Part shown: one piece after another, positions 55,601 through 64,000 of the stretch
Layout: each line of letters starts with the position of its first letter
Numbering within the stretch: the stretch's first letter is position 1
Assembly (NCBI GenBank): GCA_030847615.1
Contig: JAUMIR010000005.1
Span: 245,682,645-245,746,644 of the forward strand
Reading direction: 5' to 3'
Origin: Gambelia wislizenii
Taxonomy: Eukaryota > Chordata > Lepidosauria > Squamata > Crotaphytidae
Length of the DNA stretch: 64,000 nt
Notes under the pieces: model-generated
What the model was told of the DNA's origin: nothing
The model's input: the letters and a program-made list of their open reading frames with translations, nothing else
Database searches by the model: none
Made by a program: the position numbers and the translations under genes

Positions 55601-57480
55601 GGTCTGATTCAGAAGTAGAGGGGCCAAAAAGTAAAAAAACTCTGGAGGAAAAGGCTTTGCGGCTTTTCCCTGAGTTAAAAAAAAAAACAGTGAGGGGAAT
55701 GCACATTCCTGCTTGTTGGGATAAGTGATTAACTTTGAATCACTTTCCCATATGAGTGGAAGTGCAAAACTGATGAGCCAGATGAACATGGGGAAGGTGC
55801 TTGCTAACAAGACCTGGAGCACCATGTTGGGTTTTTGCCTTAGCGAATGAGCACTAAGGCGATAAATGGGGTGTTTTTTTCTTTTCAGTAAAGGCAAAAT
55901 ATTGCTCCAGCGTAGAGTTGAATTACTTTTTTTAAAAAAATAATTTAAGTGACAGCACATTATGGTAGGTGAAAACATGAGTAATTCACTCATGGCTGCC
56001 ATCTTGATTGATGGGCATGCAAAGCTCTTGGGGGCCAAAACCCCCAAGACAAGGTACAGCAGCTGCGAAATGCCATTACTGCGGGACACTCTGGGTTTTT
56101 TTTGGCTCCTATAGATGAGCCCATTGTGTAGCTGTTCCATCTTTCCCTTCTTTTCCATTGTGGGGGCTTTTTTTTTTTTTTTGCAGAGCCCTTCTCATTG
56201 GTAGCCTACTGCAGATGGAAGAAAGGGTGGAAGAATTTGGGAGAGCAACCAAGAGAAGAAGAAGATCATGATGTCTGGATCTCTGATAAAATGAGACAGG
56301 GCATTAAAAGAAGCATCTAGGTTTATTTTAAAGGTATTTTAAAGTGGTTTTAGATATAATCAGGGAAATGCTTGGAAACATATATAGAACAGTGGTCATA
56401 AAAATGAGTGCCAGGTTCTGTGTTGCTTTTCAGTGGTAATTTTTCCATCTTTAATTTCCTTTCCTTTATTTTTATTTTATTTATATAACTCTCCATCCAA
56501 AAAAGTTACTCATAGTGGTTTTGATTTCCTCCTTTTCTTCATTTCTTGATTTCTTTACGTATACATTACCTCATAACCCTGCCTCCCACCAATTTTCCCT
56601 TTTAATTCTCTCTACTTAGTGCTTGTAGCCATGATAGGAAGAAGTCTTCCAATGAAAATGCATATGGAAACATACCTCCTAAGGGGGATTCTTTTCATAA
56701 CCAGCAGAGTTTTTGGGTGAGGCGAAGAGGGGTATTGTTTCAGACATTCCATAGCCATTTGCATAGAAAGGTCTCAGAGCTGTAGGACTTGAAAAAATAC
56801 AGATGATCCCATGAACCACATGCCAGCCCCCCATACTCAGGGTTTTCTGACATTTTTAGGCTTTTCTGACATGTCCATGCCACACATCACATCCACCCTG
56901 GATTAATCTAATTCAAGCTAATTAATCTAATCTGAATAATCAAATCAAGTTTAGTTTGTTGGTTATATTAATATATGACGAGGATCCTCCACCCCATGCA
57001 TCTAACAGGAAGTGCTTACTTTCATACAGAGCAGGGATGGATTGAGTTGTCCTTTTTTTCTCTTTGTGGCTGAATCTAGTCATATTGCTATCAACTATAT
57101 AAATAAATTTTATTATTATTATTAACTGAGAAGATTAGTCCTCACAAGCACCTTTTTCAGGTGGCCCAGAGTGCTTCAATGGGAAGGATTCTGCAGAAAA
57201 GCCTAGTGCACATTTGATGTTATTCGTGTGGCCTTTTTTGAACCTATCTGATGAAGCCTCAAAAGTTTAAATTATTTTAAAGGCTAAATTGTTATGCAAA
57301 TATAAATATATTTATTAATATTTGTTTTAATTAAATTTTAATGGCTTTTATTTGGAATCTCAGGTATAGACCACACAATTATGAATATTTGAAATGAAAG
57401 ATGAAAATGAAACACTTAGTGACTGTAAAAAAGGCTGATGTTAGGACTGAATCCAATTGTTATTCCCAAGTAGATTAGAA
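55601..57480. other. Intronic sequence; open frame without recognisable product
   Basis: A 210-codon minus-strand frame (56158-55526) overlaps the LINE-X end and has no domain features. A GCCTTAG/CTAAGGC hairpin lies at about 55838-55861. A short 'ataaataaattttattattatta' at 57098 resembles an L2 tail scrap. Confidence 0.4.
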
Positions 57481-57491
57481 CAGATTTGAAT

Positions 57492-57726
57492 AGAGTTAGT
57501 GTGGTGTAGCAGTTTGAGCGTTAGACCACGTCTCTGGGGACAAGGGTTTAAATCACTGCTTGGCCATGGAAATCTACTTGGTGACCTTAGACAAGTCACA
57601 TTCACAGAGGGTGTCAGAGACACCCCCACACACAACAAATCTTGAAAAGAAAACTCCGTGATATGTTTGCTTTATGATCACCGTAAGTCAGAATCGACTT
57701 GGAAGCACACAACAACAACATCAACA
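57492..57726 (+). mobile_element. tRNA-derived SINE
   Basis: 'gttagtgtggtgtagcagtttgagcgttagacc' (A-box region), 'gggtttaaatcac' (B-box region), 'ggtgaccttagacaagtcacattcac', and the 3' end 'cgtaagtcagaatcgacttggaagcacacaacaacaac'. The 3' end resembles the BovB terminus, consistent with mobilisation by that LINE. Confidence 0.82.
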
Positions 57727-58208
57727 ATAACAGAGTTTAATCAACCTGAATTTGTTAAGACAACACACATGCTAAATTCCATTAGGTCTACTTTACTTAA
57801 GGCTAACAATTAGATGTAGGTCTTAGTCCAGCAGTGGGAACATCTGGTGTGGCCATCCAAATGTTGGTAGACTGTAACTCCCACCCACCCTACATAATGT
57901 AGCCAATCTTGAAGAATACTGGGAGCTTTAATCCAGTAGCATCTGGAGAGCTGCACTGATTCCCACCCTGCCTTAGTATGTAAATACATTTAACTCTGAA
58001 GAGACAGTTGCAACCTTGGAGAGGTTTCTGGAGGGTATGTAGGGACAGGGTATTCTCTGTGCCGGCCCTCACCTTGAGAACTCCCTCCCCAGGGACATGT
58101 GACCTCATCAATGGTGGCTTAAATTTTTTTTCCATCTAATTAGTGGCAGCTGCTTCTGTGTATCTCTGTCTGCACACATACACACATGTGCATATATTTA
58201 ATTGTAAT

Positions 58209-58463
58209 TACAGTCGGACCCCTGTATTCTCTGAAACAACATCTGCAGTTTCAGTTATCTGCGGGACACAAAATAGGGACACATACCATAGAGCTGCGTG
58301 GGAAAATGTCTAGAGAGGCATCCTCTATGTCCCCCAATACAACTCTATGATATGTTTTTACCACAAGTCCATTATTTTAATAGGGTTTGCTGTTATCTGC
58401 AGTTTCAAGTATCCATGGTAAGTCCAGGAACTGAACCCCCATGGGCATGGGGGTCCAACTGTA
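58209..58463. mobile_element. Tigger-like MITE
   Basis: TACAGTCGGACCCCTGTATT and 'catgggggtccaactgta' form inverted ends with TA. The interior shares 'atgtctagagaggcatcctct' with the 28984 copy. Confidence 0.72.
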
Positions 58464-59500
58464 TTACATGAAGGCAGCTCTGGGAGCTTACTCTTGCTTT
58501 TCCTCTGTGGTGCCACCACTTGATCTTGGTTAAACGATGTCAAATAATATGCTACATTCCAGGCTGCATCATGAGTCTTGTCTAATCCTTCTCTGTTCTT
58601 TCATTTTGTTTATGTGATACTGTTAAATGTCTTAATTAACTTTTGTTTCTTGGAAACAACAATAAGTCCCTCTTGGGTGAAAATTCCAAATATGTGGTCA
58701 TTCAAATGTCCATTAGCTGCTCTACCAGTTCTGTACAAACTGTTTCTTGTAGAATCAGCCACTTTCCTTCCAATTTCTGAAGAAGGCTGGTGTTTCTAAT
58801 TGAATCTGTTTCTATAAACTGTCTGAAGATCAAGCCATTTGTTACTGCCTGTAGTTACTTAGTATGGCTAATGTCTTCAGACTCAGAGACTCATAAAAGA
58901 GACAGGTCCTTATCAAGAATCAATATTTGCAATATTTGTTCATATAAATCTGCCATTAGAGTCTGATCATTTGAAATTAATTCAAGATAAAAGACTCCAT
59001 TATTGTACATCCTATTATAGTAGGAACAAGCCTAATAGAACTTGTGTTATGAAGTATCAAGCAGTGTACAAGGAACAGGGTTTTCTCCAGACAAGTACTG
59101 CTCTCATTTGCAGTTTTTACTCATGAAAGCCACAGCAAAAGTATGTCTGTATTCTGCAAAAGAAAAGGGAGCTTTGCCTGCTGGGAATAATCTTGTATAG
59201 AGTGACAGCCCCCTGTACCTAGAGGCATGCACTACACTTAAAGAAAGTAAACAACATGAACTCTGAACAGAAGGAACGGGCAAGCAAAACAAAGTGAAGG
59301 TTTTACCTCAGGTGAACTAAGCAGCCTGAGGGACTTATGATGGATCTTTTACTGATGTCCTAATCAGTAAAAGACCCATCATGGATAATAGGTACATTCC
59401 GAATCATTCAAAAAGGTTGTAACAACATGGTTTGCAGTAATATTTACAGTACTGTACTGAGTAGTTTCTGCCATGATGCCAACACAACCACATATCAACA
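58464..59500. other. Intronic sequence, no element recognised
   Basis: A short inverted motif around 59335-59385 ('tgatggatcttttactgatg / cagtaaaagacccatca') was seen. Otherwise nothing. Confidence 0.5.
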
Positions 59501-59504
59501 TTAA

Positions 59505-60072
59505 GGACTTTATCAGGTGCAGTCTTTAAAATATTATTTTGCTGGCACCACACACAAAATTTTTTTATGCCAGCAAAGAATGCCCCACCCGCGCACTCAC
59601 CTCCTTTCCTGGCAAAAGCTCATCTGTGAATGAAGAGGAAGTGAACGGAGCCCTGTTCACTTCCTCATTCGAAATCTTGCACAATTTTATTGTGCAAGAA
59701 ATTCAAACTTTAAAACAAAAATAAACTTAAAAGTGAAGCAAAGCACATACACACATTTTAAAAGTCACAAGTAACCCAGGGAGGGTCATAAAAAGAGTGA
59801 AATTTACCTGGATGTCCCAATCTGACCAGGAAGTGTTCACGCCAGAGCGGCCCTTGTCAGGGTAAGTACGTGATTTAAAGGGACAGAAGAATCACATGCC
59901 AGCAATGCCGGCAAAAAAGCAGTAGAGGGATCTATTGATGGCTTAAGCAGTCAATTAAAAAGTATGTGATTTTGCCTTTTTAAAACTACGAAAGGGTGTT
60001 GTTGTCTGATCCATGCGGCCTTTCGTGGTTATGTGCATCCTTATGCCGTATTATGTGTGTCTGATAAAGCCC
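59505..60072 (+). mobile_element. TIR element of the 3-bp-TSD family
   Basis: Starts GGACTTTATCAGGTGCAG and ends GTGTGTCTGATAAAGCCC, with TAA at 59502-59504 and 60073-60075. Family interior: 'gggagggtcataaaaagag', 'tttacctggatgtcccaatctgaccaggaagtgttc', 'ctattgatggcttaagcagtcaattaaaaag'. 568 bp, non-coding. Confidence 0.82.
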
Positions 60073-60545
60073 TAAAAAGTAAAGTGGAAATTTCTATTTG
60101 TCAGCAACTAAATTTAGTGGCTTGTGCAGGCAAATAGTGATTCTACCCATGTCAGAAGTATTTGTTGTGGCAATAGTGTCCAGGTAAATTAGTGATAACT
60201 TTTCAGTTCCATGAAAGTGCAGTGCCTATGGCCTCCGTGCCCACTCCTGCCCTTGTTCAATGTAACTAATAAGTAATAAAAAAATCAAAAGACGAATTTT
60301 CAGACTTGCAGAGCATTTATGACAAGTAGAATACTGCAGCTGTTTACTGTGTGACAATCAAGTCCTAGCCCAGCATGTTAAGAACTCAGTAATTATGACT
60401 GTGTGAGCTTCTTCACTTTGCAAAATCCTTATAACTGCACATTCAAAGCAGGAAATCATGTAATTGTCTTTTTAGATGATCTGGTTAGCTTTATAATACC
60501 ATAAAGAGGGAGTCTTGCTCATTTATTGCATGTGCTACACACATA

Positions 60546-61162
60546 GGAGATTTTCACATGGGCTATATATCCCATGGCAGGAACAGAACAGGGTCGGGAA
60601 AGGTTTTCCCTTTCAGACTACGTCGACCCCGTTCTGTCCTGCATCTGTCCTGCTCCCATGCCTGTTCTGGAATAATGTATTCGTGATGAAACATTGTGAA
60701 TAGACCTGTTCTGTGTCTGTCCTGGAATCATGGGTGTGCGAACAGGAGCCCTGTTCCTGTTCCGAAATGACAGCCGCAGTGGGGAGGTCCGATCCAAGCA
60801 CTTCCTGGCACGATCTGGACATCCAGGTAAGTGGCAGCCTTTATTTTACCCTCCTTATTTTGATTGTGTAATTTAAAGTGTGTTTTTGTGCTTGGTGAAC
60901 TGATTTTATGTTTGGAGTTTTTTTTATTTTTGAATTTACCACCCGGCCGTTCTCTCGTGAGAATGGCTGGGATTTCAGTTCCCAGTCACAAATGCAGCCT
61001 TACGACAGCTGCATTTACGGCCAGCAAGCGAGGGGAGGGGGAGCCCATTCCTGCCGTGGAATTAAGCTAAGTGTGTGGAAGATTTACTTTATTCCCTGGC
61101 AGGAACGGGAGAGGAGGTGGCGGGGCAGTAACGGGGTATTTTGGCCCTGTGTGAAAATCTCC
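60546..61162 (-). mobile_element. TIR element of the 3-bp-TSD family, long variant
   Basis: GGAGATTTTCACATGGG and CCCTGTGTGAAAATCTCC end the element, with ATA duplicated (60543-60545, 61163-61165). Read on the plus strand it contains 'cacttcctggcacgatctggacatccaggtaagtgg' and 'tctcgtgagaatggctgggatttca', the reverse of the layout at 30731. 617 bp, the same length class as that copy. Confidence 0.82.
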
Positions 61163-61189
61163 ATAGTCCCTTAAGGAAGTGCATCTGTT

Positions 61190-61512
61190 CCTCTCTGGCT
61201 TTTCTTCGCAAACAAAGATTCAGGAAGGACTCATTCTGCGCTTTCTGCAGTGCACTGATGACTAAAAAGGCCAATCCGAGATAAACAAGCCCAGTTGCAG
61301 AAAGCACAGCAGAAGGGCTCCTTGTGTGATGTTTTTGGGTTGTGATTCTTTCTGCATTGTCGTTTCTCTTCAAGACTTGTTCGGCGTGAGTTCTCAAATA
61401 AGGCTGCAGCATTGTGGATAGTGCGTCTCCATGCCTCCCGATGTGAGGCCAGGGTGGCCCACTGTTGGTGGTCAATTTGGAGCCTGAGATGTTGTTTCAG
61501 GGAGTCTTAAGT
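61190..61512 (-). mobile_element. LINE-X copy 4, 3' end
   Basis: Terminal hairpin at 61204-61217 (one mismatch), then 'agattcaggaaggactcat', 'gagataaacaagcccagttgcagaaagcacagcagaagg' and 'gttgtttcagggagtctt'. 5'-truncated after about 320 bp, close to copy 3 in sequence. Confidence 0.8.
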
Positions 61513-61734
61513 ACCACATATCTTAGCTCAAGTATATTGTTGTTTGGGGAAATGTTTCATTTCATATTCGGAAATAGGATGTGTTGTATGAAGACACAAT
61601 GGTGGGTGGTGCACTATTGTTCAAAAAGATAACATGTAAAATGCTTTTTAAATTCAGACTAGGTACCAGGCTTTTGCATTTGGTTATTGCATTTGGGCTG
61701 TCATGTACCCTTCCAGGGTCATGGTTTGGCAGGC

Positions 61735-61990
61735 GCAGTCCCAACTAATCCTCCATTGTGCCACTTTTTTCAGCTGCTTTTTAAATGTCCAAGTTTTTTC
61801 TCTTTCTCCCACATTCCCCTTTTGTCTTCAGGTTTCAATTGGTGCAAACTGAATTTAGACTGCAAAAGTAGTTAGCACTGAATTAAGTCAGCAGCAGGGA
61901 GAGAGGATGGAATCGTTCCCTCCCTGTAGGCTCAGGGAAAATTAAACTGCTGCAGTCTCTCCTAGCTTGTGTGTTCTTCCTCATTAATAA
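61735..61990 (+). repeat. Repeat family R, copy 2
   Basis: 'gcagtcccaactaatcctccattgtgccacttttttcagctgctttt' and 'gactgcaaaagtagttagcactgaattaagtcagcagcaggg' match the copy at 63285-64000 in order. Class unknown. Confidence 0.55.
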
Positions 61991-62097
61991 CTTTTGTCAT
62001 CTTGACCACACCATGCTTGACCACACATGTCTCACTATTCATCTATGAAATTTTGGAGCATATGCTATCATGTAATTGCTAAAATGCAGTATGAGCA

Positions 62098-62671
62098 TGC
62101 TTCAAATTGATACTGGCTGCCCATTAGTTTCCGGGCCCAGTACAAGGTGTTGGTTATCACCTTTAAAGCCCTAAATGGCTTGTGTCCAACCTATCTTCTG
62201 GACCGCCTCCTTCCATATAATCCTCCCTGTGCACTCAGGTCCTCTGGGAGGAATCTGCTACAACCTTTAAAAACTAGGCTCTCTTTGACCCCCCCCCCCA
62301 AGAGGACCTTTTTGGCTATTGCTCCCAGATTATGGAACAGCCTGCCAGATGAGATCCGTCATATTACCACCCTAAATAGCTTTTAAAAAGCTCTTAAGAT
62401 GGATCTTTTCCAGCGGGCCTTTCCTGAATAGATACCCGGCCATCAGAAAGAAAAATTTAATTTAGCCCGATCCCAATACAGCCATTGTTTATTGTTTATT
62501 TTTAGTATTTATTAAGTATGTTTTAATTTTTTTAAATTATTTAATTGTATTTTAAGGGGGGGTGAGATGGAGGGTCTTGAATGTATATTTTAAATGCTGT
62601 AAGCCGCCCCAATTTCATTTTGTAGAGGAGTGGGATACAAATAAATTATCATCATCATCATCATCATCATC
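62098..62671 (+). mobile_element. L2-type LINE 3' end
   Basis: A frame at 62147-62386 encodes the L2 C-terminus (VITFKALNGLCPTYLLDRLL, 'RLWNSLPDEIRHITTL'). It is followed by the 3' UTR 'gtaagccgccccaatttcattttgtagaggagtgggatacaaataaa' and an (ATC)n tail instead of (ATT)n. Frameshifted around the C-run at 62292. Confidence 0.85.
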
Positions 62672-63284
62672 TGGCATCCCAGATAACAGGGCCTAATGTT
62701 TCCCAAACTCCATATTGTCTAAACAGGATTGGAACATAGGATTGGAACAACTTGCATTTCAAGTGCAGTAAGTTTCTGCCATTCTGTTACATGATGTGAT
62801 CATATCTGGTTGGGAAAAAAAGGAATTGGAATTGGACCAACATTCTTCTTATGGCTTTCTAATATTATTCCAAGAAAAGTGTTGGTACTAAAATACTGAT
62901 TTGAGCCTAATAAAACCTGATTAAAAACTAGAAGAGAGATAATTCAACAGCCTAATTATGCCAATCCTGTGATTTGTTAATCTTTACCTCTGGGCCTCCT
63001 CTACTAAAAAGGCCTTTGGGGCTTCTTTTTAAACTTATTGATCCAGCTGACTTATTCTGCTGGGTAGTGTGGTAAGGCAATTACATGGGATGGAAATTAA
63101 AATGTGAAACCAAGGTTGAATCAACAACCAATTAGATTTTAAGGTTTTGAGAAGCAACAACTTAAAAGTTAATGTGATATTTGCAAGAATTTTTTAAAAA
63201 ACTTTTAATAGCTTAATGCAAACAGTTGGAATATAGAAAATAATAGAAACGAAATATAAATATACCTTCTAACTGTGCCAGTTT

Positions 63285-64000
63285 GTCACAGTCCCGATTA
63301 ATCCTCTGTCATTCCACTTTTTCAGCTGCTTTTAAAACATCGCAGTTTCTCTCTCCTCCTCTTCCAGTTCTGGGTACCACAATTCAAAAAGGATACTGAC
63401 AAATTGGAGCATGTCCAGAGAAGGGCAACTAAAATGGTGAAAGGTCTGGAAACCATGCCTTATGAGGAGAGACTTAGGGAGCTGTATGTTTAGCCTGGAA
63501 AAAAGATGGTTAAGAGGCGATATGATAGCCCTGTTTAAGTATTTGAAGGGGTGTCACACTGAGGATGGAGCGGGCTTGTTTTCTGCTGCTCCAGAGACAG
63601 GAACACGGAGCAATGGATGCAAGCTCCAGGAACAGAGATTCCACCTCAACATTAGGAGGAACTTTTTGACAGTAAGAGCTGTTCGGCAGTGGAACGCACT
63701 CCCTCGGAGCGTGGTGGGGTCTCCTTCCTTGGAGGTCTCTAAACAGAGGCTGGATTGCCATCTGTCAGGGATGCTTTGATCAAGATTTCCTGAGTGGCAG
63801 GGGGTTGGACTGGATGGCCCTCGTGGTCTCTTCCAACTCTGCAATTCTATGATTCTATGATTCCTTTCCTATTTACCCCTGGCTTACCTTAATTGCTGCA
63901 AACTTAGTTTGAAGTGCAAAAGTAGTTTGCACTCAGCTCAGCAGCGGGGAACGCACAGGAGAGGGGAGGGTGTAATCTTGCCCTTCCCAGTAGGCTCAGG
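63285..64000 (+). repeat. Repeat family R, copy 3, split by CR1, runs off the window
   Basis: 'gtcacagtcccgattaatcctctgtcattccactttttcagctgctttt' lies before the CR1 and 'ctgcaaacttagtttgaagtgcaaaagtagtttgcactcagctcagcagcgggg' after it. Both halves appear in the same order at 61735, which shows CR1 inserted into this repeat. Confidence 0.55.
63362..63864 (+). mobile_element. Young CR1 LINE 3' end
   Basis: Runs 'ccagttctgggtaccacaattcaaaaagg' to a double 'attctatgattctatgattc'. It encodes [20 protein letters not shown], a frameshift near 63485, then '[20 protein letters not shown]' to '[19 protein letters not shown]'. Very close to the 24.8- and 41.3-kb copies. Confidence 0.92.

Larger units (their letters stand above)
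11229..64000 (+). other. CACNA1C: CACNA1C intron 1 (5' part, runs off the window)
   Basis: The intron begins with GTAAGACTGCGT after the first exon. No exon matching the channel, and no unrelated host gene, was recognised downstream. The mammalian gene also has a very long intron here. The intron is packed with retrotransposons and TIR elements in both orientations, listed separately. Confidence 0.75.

Noticed and set aside
55526..56158. 210-codon open frame on the minus strand
   Set aside because: It overlaps the LINE-X 5' end, has no domain, and its sequence (poly-K/F runs, stop-poor AT context) looks fortuitous. No splice or promoter context supports it.
1..64000. CRISPR arrays, operons, bacterial genes or an intact virus
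   Set aside because: Codon use, repeat families and splice-type exon are vertebrate. No spacer-repeat array and no viral structural gene was recognised.

Overview
The window is vertebrate nuclear DNA, most likely from a squamate reptile (lizard-like). The evidence is the mix of old and young CR1 LINEs ending in ATTCTATG repeats, an L2-type LINE with an (ATT)n tail, a BovB 3' end, tRNA-derived SINEs, Penelope-like remnants and many TIR DNA-transposon derivatives. The species was not determined.

Only one host gene segment was recognised: an alternative first exon of CACNA1C (pore subunit of the L-type calcium channel CaV1.2). Its start codon is at 11180 and it ends at a consensus splice donor after 11228. 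It encodes the short N-terminus MVNENKRMYIPEENHQ. Upstream lies a GC- and CpG-rich stretch (about 9.3-11.2 kb) with a perfect CRE octamer, GC boxes, two G-quadruplex-capable runs and a short upstream ORF. Everything from 11229 to the end fits a very large first intron. No second exon was found.

Layout. 1-8 kb: upstream sequence with CR1, L2, BovB, SINE and an unclassified LINE ('LINE-X'). 8.2-12.9 kb: CpG-rich promoter region and exon 1. 13-37 kb: intron with CR1, SINE, hAT-like, Tigger-like and Penelope-like pieces. 30-31, 37-39.8, 42.9-43.5 and 59.5-61.2 kb: copies of a non-autonomous DNA-transposon family with GGA-ATT/TTATC-type ends and 3-bp target duplications, some almost perfectly palindromic and some nested. 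43.9-44.5 kb: C-rich minisatellite and a CCAAT-bearing inverted repeat. 48.66-50.02 kb: a 1.35-kb TA-flanked TIR element made of about ten successive hairpins. 50.8-55.6 kb: a LINE-X copy split by a nearly intact L2 whose reading frame has one amber codon. 61-64 kb: further LINE-X, L2 and CR1 copies and another repeat family.

Host function is confined to the calcium-channel promoter and exon. The rest is a layered record of transposition. Several elements carry signals that could affect the host transcript, including consensus 5' splice sites, hairpins and ribozyme-like cores.
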